From NCBI GenBank assembly GCA_910589035.1, contig CAJUSI010000006.1, forward strand, positions 23,308 through 87,307: a DNA stretch of 64,000 nt. The letters run 5' to 3'. Under the pieces are notes generated by a model. That model was not told where the DNA came from, did no database searches, and saw nothing but the letters and a program-made list of their open reading frames with translations. Position 1 is the first letter of the stretch; each line of letters begins with the position of its first letter. The stretch is from an uncultured Acetatifactor sp. (GTDB lineage: Bacteria; Bacillota; Clostridia; Lachnospirales; Lachnospiraceae). Of the stretch, positions 34,745 through 43,973 are shown piece by piece. The translations under genes and the position numbers were made by a program.

Positions 34745-35092
34745 TTTTAAATTGGCTATATCCTGCTTAAGCCCGTTTCCTTCCTGTTTTGCAGCGAATC
34801 AGCTTGCCGAACATACATTTGGGCTTAGGATAATTCTTTTGTTCTGTCGCTTTAATTGCAACTGCAGATTGTTTCCTGTAAATTCCCATAAATGACTATG
34901 CATTGGACTCAACTGCTATAGTAAACGACTTTAAAATCTTTACTTTGACATGCTATGCCGATTGTCGTTGCTGTGATGGCTTTCGGGCAAAATAGGAATA
35001 GTTATGGCGTTCACTATAATATTAGGAATGAGCCTTCCCTGTCCGGCATCTGTTTCGGCAAAGTCATATTAAGCAGAGTAAAAAAGAAAGCT
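34745..35092. other. Intergenic stretch between the histidine kinase and the membrane protein genes
   Basis: No gene I can support. On the minus strand a short frame (PKAITATTIGIACQSKDFKV, then VYYSS and a stop) may be the end of a lost gene. AT-rich sequence near 34920-34950 could hold a promoter, but no clear -35/-10 pair was found. Confidence 0.3.
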
Positions 35093-36571
35093 TTAATTGG
35101 CCTCAAGCGGCAGCACCGCACAGACTCTGGTGCCCCGTCCCTCCCGGCTTTCGATATGCAGGCTGCCGTGGTGGGCTTCCGCCACGGCCCTGCACAGGGC
35201 AAGCCCGACGCCGGAGCCTCCCTGGCTGCGGGAACGGGCCTTATCCACCATATAAAATGCCTCCGTCACGCGCTCCAGTTCCGCCTCCGGTATGCCTGTT
35301 CCGTAGTCCCGCACCGCAAGGACCGCATTGCCCTCTCTTTCCTCCAGCGTAACCAGAATCTCCTGTCCCGGTGCGGAAGCCTTCAGCGCATTATCCAGCA
35401 GATTCAGCACAAGGGATGTGAGCAGCGCTTCATCCGCCTCCACCCAGAGCTGCTGCAGCCGTCTGCGGACGGAGCATTGCCGCTTTGCGCAGACAGGTGC
35501 AAATACTTCCAGCGCCCTCTCCGTCAGCTCTCCGAAATTTACCGGGTGCAGGGCCAGTTCCGTCTCCCGGATGGTAATCAGCTCCATCAGCCTGGAGGAA
35601 AGGAGCTTGAGACGCTTTGCCTCCGCCGCAATGACAGCCGCGTATTCCCGGCGTTCCGCTTCCTCCATATCGCTCTTAATGGTCATAATATCCGCAAAGC
35701 CCAGAATAGACGTCAGGGGCGTCTTCAATTCATGGGCCATATTGGCGATAAAAATCTCCCTTCCCCTGGCAAGCTCCTCCGTCCGCCGGATGCTGGCCTC
35801 GATTTCTGCCGCCATCTCATTCATATGGCGGGATAATTCCGCCATTTCGTCATTTCCCTTTACCTGGATGCAGTATCCGTATTCTCCGCCGGCAATCTGC
35901 CCGGTGGCAGCCTCCAGTCGCTTCAGCGGTCTGGTCAGGTATAAAATGGTACACAGCAGGATTCCTGCCGTCAGAAGGGAGACGCCTCCGCACATCCACT
36001 GGCAGAATACCAGATCCTCCCGAAACCGGTCAAACAGTTCCGTCAGATCGGAAGATACCTCCACCCGATAGAAACGCCCCTCCCAGAAGGCCGTGGTGTC
36101 CATGCGGATCCGGGCGGTTCCGTCCTCCCTTACAAGCCGGGTTTCGGTGCTTCCCGCCTCCGGAGGAAGCTGTTCTACAGAAAAAGGAAAGGATCCCGGT
36201 CCATCCGGGTTTCCGGCAAAGACTCCGGCCAGGGGCTCTATGCGGATTTCATTTTCCCGCATGGAATACTGTACTCCCGCGTCCCGGGCCGAATCGGCCA
36301 TGAACAGCTGTCCGTTTTCATTGAGACGAACTTTCGATATGATTTCTTCCGTCTCCGATTCTGTCAGCATCAGAGCGCCCTTCGCTTCCTTTTCCTCCTG
36401 AATCAGATGTCCCAGCTCCAGAACGGCTCCGTCGCAGATTGTACGTATCTTCTCCCTGGCCAGGGACAGGCTGTCTGCCTGATTCCGGGTCAGCAGAACC
36501 AGGCAGATCAAATTGGCCGCCAGTGCGGTCAGGCACAGCGTCATCAGGAAAATTTTCTGCCAGAGCCGCAT
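35093..36571 (-). CDS. Sensor histidine kinase
   Basis: 492 residues. First transmembrane helix at about 8-28, an extracellular sensor region to about 188, second helix at about 192-215, HAMP domain 215-265, then the phosphoacceptor His280 (ANMAHELKTPLTSILGF). The ATPase domain has the N box (NLLDNALKA), G1 (VRDYGTGIPEAELERV), F box (FYMVD) and G2 (GGSGVGLALCRAV). It starts 4 bases after its response regulator, so they are a two-component pair. Signal unknown; the neighbouring gene with an N-terminal anchor could be a target. Confidence 0.93.
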   Translation of the reverse strand: MRLWQKIFLMTLCLTALAANLICLVLLTRNQADSLSLAREKIRTICDGAVLELGHLIQEEKEAKGALMLTESETEEIISKVRLNENGQLFMADSARDAGVQYSMRENEIRIEPLAGVFAGNPDGPGSFPFSVEQLPPEAGSTETRLVREDGTARIRMDTTAFWEGRFYRVEVSSDLTELFDRFREDLVFCQWMCGGVSLLTAGILLCTILYLTRPLKRLEAATGQIAGGEYGYCIQVKGNDEMAELSRHMNEMAAEIEASIRRTEELARGREIFIANMAHELKTPLTSILGFADIMTIKSDMEEAERREYAAVIAAEAKRLKLLSSRLMELITIRETELALHPVNFGELTERALEVFAPVCAKRQCSVRRRLQQLWVEADEALLTSLVLNLLDNALKASAPGQEILVTLEEREGNAVLAVRDYGTGIPEAELERVTEAFYMVDKARSRSQGGSGVGLALCRAVAEAHHGSLHIESREGRGTRVCAVLPLEAN

Positions 36572-36575
36572 AGCA

Positions 36576-37238
36576 TCACTCCCTCTTCAGCAGCTTATAG
36601 CCATAGGTGGGGACCGTGACCAGCCGTCCCTGCAGCTGCAACTTCCTGCGCACCTGCTGCACATGGGTGTCCACGGTTCTGGTTTCTCCTGCAAAATCAC
36701 AATTCCACACCGCCGCAAGCAGGCGCTCCCTGGAAATAACGATTTCCTGATGCTGTAAGAAAAAGGCCAGCACATCAAATTCCTTGGGGGAGAGGGCAAT
36801 CTCTTCTCCCGCCTTTTCCACGGTATGCCTCTCCGTGTCCATCGTGATATCCCCATAGGTGTACAGGGTTTCTGCCTTGCGATGCCGCTTCAGCACCAGT
36901 TCAATCCGCGCCAGCAGCTCCAGTGCTTCAAAGGGCTTTACAATATAATCCTCCGCCCCTGATTTCAGTCCCCGCACCTTATCTTCCACGTCACAGACAG
37001 CGGTGAGATAGATCACCGGTATGCCGTATGATTTTATACGTTCCATTACCTCAAAACCGTTCAGGCCGGGGAGCATGATATCCAGCAGCATCAGGTCCAG
37101 ATCTCCCCTGCCCGCTCTCTCCGCCGCGGACAGGCCGTCGCTGCAGATCTCGCTTTCATAGTTTCCCACGGCCAGGCAGGTCTGAATATACTTTGCAATA
37201 TGTGCATCGTCCTCCACAATCAGTATCTTACAGGACAT
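36576..37238 (-). CDS. OmpR/PhoB-family response regulator
   Basis: 220 residues from the ATG at 37238; the longer open frame upstream has no start signal. Receiver domain 1-118 with acidic pair D10/D11, phosphoacceptor D53 (LMLLDIMLPGLNGFEVM) and the conserved Lys (IVKPFEALELLARIE). DNA-binding winged helix at about 130-218 (EIALSPKEFDVLAFFLQHQE; TRTVDTHVQQVRRKLQ; TVPTYGYKLLKRE). It is followed 4 bases later by its kinase. Confidence 0.94.
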   Translation of the reverse strand: MSCKILIVEDDAHIAKYIQTCLAVGNYESEICSDGLSAAERAGRGDLDLMLLDIMLPGLNGFEVMERIKSYGIPVIYLTAVCDVEDKVRGLKSGAEDYIVKPFEALELLARIELVLKRHRKAETLYTYGDITMDTERHTVEKAGEEIALSPKEFDVLAFFLQHQEIVISRERLLAAVWNCDFAGETRTVDTHVQQVRRKLQLQGRLVTVPTYGYKLLKRE

Positions 37239-37287
37239 GGTATTGTCGCGCCTCCTGGTCTTGCCGCTTCGATCTGCCGCTTCTGCA

Positions 37288-37372
37288 GTCAAATACCCCG
37301 CCGCAGGCAACGGGGCATCAAGCTTGAAACGCCCCAAGAGGAATGCGTCCTTTGGACACATTGGTATTTGAC
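37288..37372. repeat. 85-bp inverted-repeat element between carB and the response regulator
   Basis: GTCAAATACC (37288-37297) and its complement GGTATTTGAC (37363-37372) bracket a region with a nested CCCCG/CGGGG stem. Just to the right is the palindrome GCCAATTGAATTGGC. The rest of 37239-37503 has no gene. The element could be a small mobile remnant or a folded RNA. Confidence 0.5.
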
Positions 37373-37503
37373 CCTCGCGACATTCGCAAAGCCAATTGAA
37401 TTGGCTTTACTGTCCGTGCAAGCACGGCCGCTTGGCTCATTGCTCGCGGGAATAACATACCGCAGACTATGTCCGCAGTCCGATAAAAAACCTGTTTTTC
37501 AGA

Positions 37504-40500
37504 TCACCTGCTCCGGATCAGTCCGTGGAGTGTCTGCAGGGAGTGCACCTCCCCGTTGCCTGCCTTCTGCACATAGAGAATTCCCTCCACCGTAGCCCTG
37601 GCGGCCGCGATGGTGGTCATGTATGGGATCTTCTTCTTGATGGCGGCCTTCCGCAGGTAGCTGTCGTCATGCGCGCTGTCGTCCCCCACAGGAGAATTGA
37701 TGATCAGGTCGATCTCTCCGTTGGTGATGAAGTCCAGCACATTGGGCCTGCCCTCATAGAGCTTCTTCACCAGCTTCGCCTCTATGCCCGCCTCGTTCAG
37801 CAGGGCGCAGGTGTTTCCGGTGGCAAGGATCTTAAAACCGGCCTCCTTGAAGGCCCGCCCTACTTCCACCACCTCTGCCTTATCCCTGCGGTTCACGCTG
37901 ATCAGCACCGTGCCGCTTAAGGGGAGCCTGGTCTGGGTAGCCTCCTGGGATTTGAAGAAGGCTTCGCCCACAGAGGCGGAGAGTCCCAGCACCTCGCCGG
38001 TGGAGCGCATCTCCGGTCCCAGAATGGGGTCCACCTCCGGGAACATGTTGAAGGGGAACACCGCCTCCTTCACGCCGTAGTAGGGGATATCCTGCTCCTT
38101 CAGCTCCGGCACGGGGGAGGGTCTTCCCGTGATATCCGCGGTGATAATCTCCGTGGCCAGGGGCACCATGCGGATATTGCAGACCTTGGAGACCAGGGGC
38201 ACGGTGCGGGATGCTCTCGGATTGGCCTCCAACACATACACTCTGTCGTTCTCAATGGCGTACTGCATGTTCATCAGACCCCGCACATGCATCTCCTCCG
38301 CGATTTTACGGGTGTATTCCTTGATGGTGGCCACATTCTCCTCCGAGATATGCCGGGAAGGAATGATGCAGGCGGAATCCCCGGAATGAATGCCGGCCAG
38401 CTCGATATGCTCCATGACGGCGGGCACAAAGGCATGGGTTCCGTCGCTGATAGCGTCCGCCTCGCACTCGACGGCATGGTTCAGGAAACGGTCGATCAGA
38501 ATCGGACGATCCGGTGTCACGCCCACCGCCGCCTTCATATAATCGGTGAGGCTGGCGTCATGGTACACCACCTCCATACCCCGGCCTCCCAGTACATAGG
38601 AGGGGCGTACCATCACGGGGTAGCCGATCCGGCGGGCGATCTCCAATGCCTCCTCCACGGTGGTGGCCATACCCGACTCCGGCATGGGAATCTCCAGCCT
38701 GTCCATCATGGCCCGGAACTGGTCCCTGTCCTCCGCCAGATCGATGACGTCCGGCGCGGTGCCCAGGATCCGCACCCCGTTTTTCTCCAGATCCGCCGCC
38801 AGGTTCAGGGGAGTCTGTCCGCCGAACTGGGCAATCACGCCCACGGGCTTCTCCTTTTTATAAATGCTCAGCACATCCTCCAGCGTAAGCGGCTCAAAGT
38901 AAAGCTTGTCCGAGGTGTCGTAATCCGTGGACACGGTCTCGGGATTGCAGTTGACGATGATTGTCTCAAAGCCCAGCTTCTTCAATGCCAGAGAAGCATG
39001 GACGCAGCAGTAGTCGAACTCGATTCCCTGGCCGATGCGGTTGGGTCCCCCTCCCAGGATCATCACCTTGGGTCTGTCGCTGCGGACGGGATTTTTGTCC
39101 TGTCCGTTGTAGGTGGAATAATAATAGGCGCTGTCGGGAGTACCGCTGACATGGACGCCCTCCCAGTTTTCCTCCAGCCCCAGGGCAATGCGCCGCTCCC
39201 TGACCTCCTGCTCCAGAATCTGCAGAAGGATGCTTAAATATTTATCCGAAAATCCGTCTTTTTTTGCACGAATAAGTATATCATCAGCAGGGAGACTGCC
39301 CCTGCAGGATAAAAGAGCCTTCTCCTCATCCGCCAGCTCCTGCATCTGTTGGATGAACCATTTCTTCACATGGGTGGCCTCATGGATCTCCTCCACGGAC
39401 GCACCCTTCTTCAGGGCTTCATACATGGCAAAATGCCGTTCGCTGGAGGGATTCGCCAGCATACGCAGCAGCTGTTCCTTTGACCTTTCCTCCATCTGCG
39501 AAATCTGCCCCAGGCCGTAGCGCCCGGTCTCCAGAGAACGGATGGCCTTCTGGAAGGCTTCCTTATAATTCTTGCCGATGCTCATGACCTCGCCCACGGC
39601 CCGCATCTGGGTGCCCAGCCTGTCCTCCACGCCCTTGAATTTCTCGAAGGCCCAGCGGGCGAACTTGATCACCACATAATCCCCGTCGGGCACATATTTA
39701 TCCAGTGTGCCGTATTTTCCGCAGGGAATGTCCTTCAGGGTAAGTCCGGCCGCCAGCATGGCACTGACCATGGCGATGGGGAAACCCGTGGCTTTGGACG
39801 CCAGGGCGGAGGAACGGGAGGTTCTGGGATTGATCTCTATGACGATGATCCGGTCGCTGACCGGGTCATGGGCGAACTGGACATTGGTGCCTCCGATGAC
39901 CTGCACGGACTCCACGATGCGGTAAGCCTGTTCCTGAAGCCTCTTCTGTACTTCTTCGGATATCGTGAGCATGGGGGCCGCGCAGAAGGAATCCCCCGTG
40001 TGCACGCCCATGGGATCGATATTCTCAATGAAGCAGACCGTGATCATATTGCCGTCCGCATCCCGGACTACTTCCAGCTCCAGCTCTTCCCAGCCCAGGA
40101 TGGACTCCTCCACCAGGACCTGGCCCACCAGGGAGGCCTGGAGGCCCCTGGCGCAGACGGTGCGCAGCTCGTCCTTATTGTATACCAGGCCGCCGCCTGC
40201 ACCTCCCATAGTGTAAGCGGGCCGCAGCACCACGGGATAGCCCAGCCCGTCCGCAATCTGCAGGGCTTCCTCCACGGTGTAGGCCACCTGGCTTCTGGCC
40301 ATCTCTATCCCCAGGGCGTTCATGGCGTTCTTGAATTCGATGCGGTCCTCTCCGCGCTCGATGGCGTCCACCTGCACGCCGATGACCTTCACATTGTATT
40401 TCTCCAAAATACCCGCGCCGGCCAGCTCCGCGCAGAGATTCAGGCCCGACTGCCCTCCCAGGTTGGGCAGCAGGGCGTCCGGACGTTCCTTTGCAATAAT

Positions 40501-40728
40501 CTGCTCCAGGCGCTCCCTGTTCAACGGTTCGATATAGGTGACATCCGCCATCTCCGGATCCGTCATGATGGTGGCCGGGTTGGAATTTACCAGCACAATT
40601 TCGTAACCCAGCTTCTTCAGCGCCTTGCAGGCCTGGGTGCCGGAATAGTCAAACTCACAGGCCTGGCCTATGATGATGGGGCCGGAGCCTATGATCAGTA
40701 CCTTTTTGATATCAGTTCTCTGTGGCAT
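37504..40728 (-). CDS. carB: Carbamoyl-phosphate synthase large subunit
   Basis: 1074 residues, the standard full length. Two homologous halves each carry an ATP-grasp synthetase: the N-terminal half begins KKVLIIGSGPIIIGQACEFD and the second KVMILGGGPNRIGQGIEFDY. The C-terminal allosteric domain is at about 940-1074 (KILATGNTCALLNEAGIEAK). It uses ammonia, bicarbonate and two ATP to make carbamoyl phosphate for arginine and pyrimidine synthesis, together with the CarA glutaminase. No carA or other arginine or pyrimidine gene lies in this window, so it stands alone here. Confidence 0.97.
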   Translation of the reverse strand: MPQRTDIKKVLIIGSGPIIIGQACEFDYSGTQACKALKKLGYEIVLVNSNPATIMTDPEMADVTYIEPLNRERLEQIIAKERPDALLPNLGGQSGLNLCAELAGAGILEKYNVKVIGVQVDAIERGEDRIEFKNAMNALGIEMARSQVAYTVEEALQIADGLGYPVVLRPAYTMGGAGGGLVYNKDELRTVCARGLQASLVGQVLVEESILGWEELELEVVRDADGNMITVCFIENIDPMGVHTGDSFCAAPMLTISEEVQKRLQEQAYRIVESVQVIGGTNVQFAHDPVSDRIIVIEINPRTSRSSALASKATGFPIAMVSAMLAAGLTLKDIPCGKYGTLDKYVPDGDYVVIKFARWAFEKFKGVEDRLGTQMRAVGEVMSIGKNYKEAFQKAIRSLETGRYGLGQISQMEERSKEQLLRMLANPSSERHFAMYEALKKGASVEEIHEATHVKKWFIQQMQELADEEKALLSCRGSLPADDILIRAKKDGFSDKYLSILLQILEQEVRERRIALGLEENWEGVHVSGTPDSAYYYSTYNGQDKNPVRSDRPKVMILGGGPNRIGQGIEFDYCCVHASLALKKLGFETIIVNCNPETVSTDYDTSDKLYFEPLTLEDVLSIYKKEKPVGVIAQFGGQTPLNLAADLEKNGVRILGTAPDVIDLAEDRDQFRAMMDRLEIPMPESGMATTVEEALEIARRIGYPVMVRPSYVLGGRGMEVVYHDASLTDYMKAAVGVTPDRPILIDRFLNHAVECEADAISDGTHAFVPAVMEHIELAGIHSGDSACIIPSRHISEENVATIKEYTRKIAEEMHVRGLMNMQYAIENDRVYVLEANPRASRTVPLVSKVCNIRMVPLATEIITADITGRPSPVPELKEQDIPYYGVKEAVFPFNMFPEVDPILGPEMRSTGEVLGLSASVGEAFFKSQEATQTRLPLSGTVLISVNRRDKAEVVEVGRAFKEAGFKILATGNTCALLNEAGIEAKLVKKLYEGRPNVLDFITNGEIDLIINSPVGDDSAHDDSYLRKAAIKKKIPYMTTIAAARATVEGILYVQKAGNGEVHSLQTLHGLIRSR

Positions 40729-40901
40729 GTTGTAACCTCCTGTTCAAGTTATCTCATTTTACCATAACTGAGGAGGTTTTACAAATACCGAAATAAAATA
40801 ATATACTAAAATTTTCAGGCCTGGCAGGCGGTCATGTCTCATGGGACCGCTGCAATCTCAGAAACCGTTTGACTCCGGCTCATCACAAAACAATTTACAT
40901 C

Positions 40902-43900
40902 CTACCTTCTGGCTCTCCGCCGCAGAAACAGAATCAGGAGCAGGGACAGGAGCAGAACCGCGGCCCCGCAGCCGGCTGCAGTCCAGATAAGCGCGGCCTT
41001 CGGTTCCGTGTCTCTCACCACCCGGAAGCTCCCCGGCTGTTCCATGGAAAATACCAGATAGCTCCCCATCGTTTCGGCAGGGACTTCCGTATAGACGCCC
41101 TCCTTCTCCACCTCTATATGGATATCCTCCGCGTCCTCGCACAGCAGGCGCACCTGTACCGCCCCCGCATAGGAGCCGTCCCTTATCCATTCCGACACGG
41201 CCTCTCCGCCTTCGGGGCAGAGGATGGAGAAACCGCGAATATCATCCGTGTACGGCTCCAGGACAAGCCGTGTTCCGGGCAGAAATTCTCCCTCCACCAG
41301 CAGCTTCGGGCGGCCGTTTTCATCCTTCTCGCCGCTCTCCAGGGCTCCCACCCATTTCTCGTACCGGGCCTCCAGAATTCTGTTCCCGGTGACGCGGTCA
41401 AAATCAAATTCCGGCCATACGCCGTAGTATCCTTCCTTTTCGGGTATCGCAGGTATCCGCTCCGGCCCGATCCGGTCCCCGTAACCGCATTCCAGGGAAG
41501 CCAGCTCTCTTCCGTCCGCCAGGAAAATGATGGTGAACCGCGAAAAAGCATCCGGCACGCCGTCCATCCGGCATAGCTCCTCGTAGGAAAGGGGCGCGGC
41601 GCCTCCCTGATAGCCGATGCCGTCCACTCCGTCCGGACCTCCCTCCACATAGTAATTGCCTGCCAGAACGCCCTCCTTTTCCAGTCTCCCGGCGATGGCT
41701 CCGCACCCTTCTCCCGTGACCTCCAGCTGAGAATAGGCATAGCTGCAGAAGATATCGCAGCCCTTTCCCGCGATGCCGCCCACGGCGTTTTTCCCGGAGC
41801 AGTTTCCCATGGCGTAACAGCTCCTGATGGCATAAGCGGAGCCTCCCGCAATACCGCCCACATAGCTTCCGCTGCTGCTGGACACGTCCCCGTAGGACTC
41901 GCAGGAGATGACCGCCCCATAATCCGCCTTTCCCACAATGCCCCCGGCATAGTCCTTTTTCGCGTTTACCGTTCCCTGGTTGCGGCTGTCCCGGACCACC
42001 GCCTTGATGGTCCGCTCCACGTCGAAGCTCTCCGCTCCGGTGAGCGTGATATCGTCCTCCGGATCCAGATCGTATTCTATGGCAATCTGGCCCACGATAC
42101 CGCCCACATTGGTATCCGCCTCCACCGTTCCCCCGTTGACGCAGCCGGTCACCTTGCCCTGCTGAAAGGAGGTGGTGTCATATTGGGCCATGTCCTCCTC
42201 TCCGTAGACTGCCGGATTTTCGGCATCTGCTCCCGGGGTTCCGGCTCCGGATTTCGGATTTCCGCTCCCTGCTCCCGAACCTTCCGTTCCCGATTCCGGA
42301 TTCCCGGCTCCTGTTCCCGGGGCTTCGGTCCCCGATTCTGAGGCTCCGGTTCCTGGCTCCTTCGCCTCCCCGGCAGCGCTCTCGTCCGAAATGTCTTCCA
42401 CGGTAAAGCCCTCATAGCGGAAGAGATCGTCCCTGATCTCACTGATGAGCCTCCGCAGCACCCTGGCCTGGGCCGCCAGCGCATCCGCATCGGCATCCGC
42501 GCCCTCCGCGCCGTCCCCCAGAACCCGCGCCAGCTCCTCCAGAGAATTCCCCGCCGCCTCCATTTCCGCGTTGAATACGCTCAGATTGTCATTGATTCCC
42601 CCGGAACGGTCGCCCGTGGCAGAGGTCATATTGTCAAGATGAATTCCCATGCTGTCACCAAACCTGCGCAGCGCCGCCCTGTAGCTTTCCCTGTCTCCCT
42701 CCGTGCCCTGTTCTCCCAGGTCCTTTCCCAGGTCCTTGAGCGCTCCGCTGATGCCGGTGAGCTCCTGATTGTACACATACCACAGCTCCCCCGCCGTTGC
42801 CAGGAGATTTCCTCCAGCCGCATTGGCGTTCTTCAGACTGGCGGTCAGATTCTCCGAAAGGCCCGAGGCCCGGTTTCCGACACTGTCCAGATTCTGCTGA
42901 TAATTCTCCAGCAGATCCAGGAACCGGTCCGTCTCCCGGTCCAGCTCCTGAAGCTTGTCGTTCAGATACCGGACCTCCAGGAAGGGCTCCATCTGCCCCG
43001 CGATTCCGCCCACATCCTTGCGCCCCTGAATATGCCCCGAATTGGTACAGTTCTGCAGATAGCCCTGATGCAGCCTGCCCACGATACCTCCCACATTGTA
43101 TCCCACATGGGGATAGCCCACGGACCCCGTGTTGATGCAGTAATAGATCTTGCCGTCGCAGATTCCGGCGATTCCTCCGCTGTCCACATGAGCCGTCACA
43201 TTGGAGGTGCTGTTCCAGTCCTCCAGGCTTTCCATAGTGATATCCTCCAGGTCGTAGGAAACCTCCTCCCCATGGGTGTTGATCTCCCCGGCGTTGGCGC
43301 AGTGGCTGATAATCCCGTGGCTGCTTCCCGCAATGCCGCCCGTGGAATGATTTCCAATGACCGTCCCGGCGAAGGTGCATTTCCGGATCTCGCCCCCGTC
43401 TTCGTTCACTCCCGCGATTCCGCCCACTTCGTCGTTGCCCGACACATTTCCCGCAAAGCTGCAGTTTTGGATTCTGCCGTAATTCACTCCGGCGATTCCT
43501 CCCGCCTGATTCTGGCTCCCCCCGGGCGCCACTCTTCCCTCCACGGAAAGGTTCTGCACCGTACCGCCCTCCTGGATATAGCGGAACAAACCCACGGCGG
43601 AGCCTTTATCCTCCAGCTCCAGGTTCGATATGCTGTGTCCTGCCCCGTCAAAGATTCCTCCGAAGCTGGGGATGCACAGCCCCCTGTTCTCCTGCAGGAA
43701 AATATCCTCCGTCAGCTTTACATATTTGTCCCGGGACCAGACGTCCAGCGTACAGGCTGCCGCCAGCTCCGCCAGGTCCGCCTCCGAGGAGATCTCAATC
43801 ACCGTGTACTCCCGCTCCCCTGCCTCCTGCGCTCCTGCCGTACCGGCAAGATAATTCTCATAGACCGCGTCCCCCGCCGCCAGAGCTTCCGGAGCTTCTG

Positions 43901-43973
43901 TGTATCCCCCTGCCAGAAGGAGAGCTGCCGTCATAAATGCGGCTGCTTTTCTGATATTTCTTTTTCCGCTCAT
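40902..43973 (-). CDS. GLUG-repeat surface protein with C-terminal membrane anchor
   Basis: 1023 residues. Signal peptide about 1-32. Repeated GLUG-like units of about 25-30 residues (AGGIAGVNYGRIQNCSFAGN; VGGIAGVNEDGGEIRKCTFA; STGGIAGSSHGIISHCANAG) fill residues 130-330 and 620-740. Between them are a helical coiled-coil-like segment (about 335-510) and a Gly/Thr/Glu/Pro linker. The C-terminus has a beta-domain and a transmembrane helix (ALIWTAAGCGAAVLLLSLLL) with an RRRARR tail. It overlaps the MMPL gene by 4 bases, so the two are translationally coupled and probably work as one envelope complex. Confidence 0.85.
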   Translation of the reverse strand: MSGKRNIRKAAAFMTAALLLAGGYTEAPEALAAGDAVYENYLAGTAGAQEAGEREYTVIEISSEADLAELAAACTLDVWSRDKYVKLTEDIFLQENRGLCIPSFGGIFDGAGHSISNLELEDKGSAVGLFRYIQEGGTVQNLSVEGRVAPGGSQNQAGGIAGVNYGRIQNCSFAGNVSGNDEVGGIAGVNEDGGEIRKCTFAGTVIGNHSTGGIAGSSHGIISHCANAGEINTHGEEVSYDLEDITMESLEDWNSTSNVTAHVDSGGIAGICDGKIYYCINTGSVGYPHVGYNVGGIVGRLHQGYLQNCTNSGHIQGRKDVGGIAGQMEPFLEVRYLNDKLQELDRETDRFLDLLENYQQNLDSVGNRASGLSENLTASLKNANAAGGNLLATAGELWYVYNQELTGISGALKDLGKDLGEQGTEGDRESYRAALRRFGDSMGIHLDNMTSATGDRSGGINDNLSVFNAEMEAAGNSLEELARVLGDGAEGADADADALAAQARVLRRLISEIRDDLFRYEGFTVEDISDESAAGEAKEPGTGASESGTEAPGTGAGNPESGTEGSGAGSGNPKSGAGTPGADAENPAVYGEEDMAQYDTTSFQQGKVTGCVNGGTVEADTNVGGIVGQIAIEYDLDPEDDITLTGAESFDVERTIKAVVRDSRNQGTVNAKKDYAGGIVGKADYGAVISCESYGDVSSSSGSYVGGIAGGSAYAIRSCYAMGNCSGKNAVGGIAGKGCDIFCSYAYSQLEVTGEGCGAIAGRLEKEGVLAGNYYVEGGPDGVDGIGYQGGAAPLSYEELCRMDGVPDAFSRFTIIFLADGRELASLECGYGDRIGPERIPAIPEKEGYYGVWPEFDFDRVTGNRILEARYEKWVGALESGEKDENGRPKLLVEGEFLPGTRLVLEPYTDDIRGFSILCPEGGEAVSEWIRDGSYAGAVQVRLLCEDAEDIHIEVEKEGVYTEVPAETMGSYLVFSMEQPGSFRVVRDTEPKAALIWTAAGCGAAVLLLSLLLILFLRRRARR

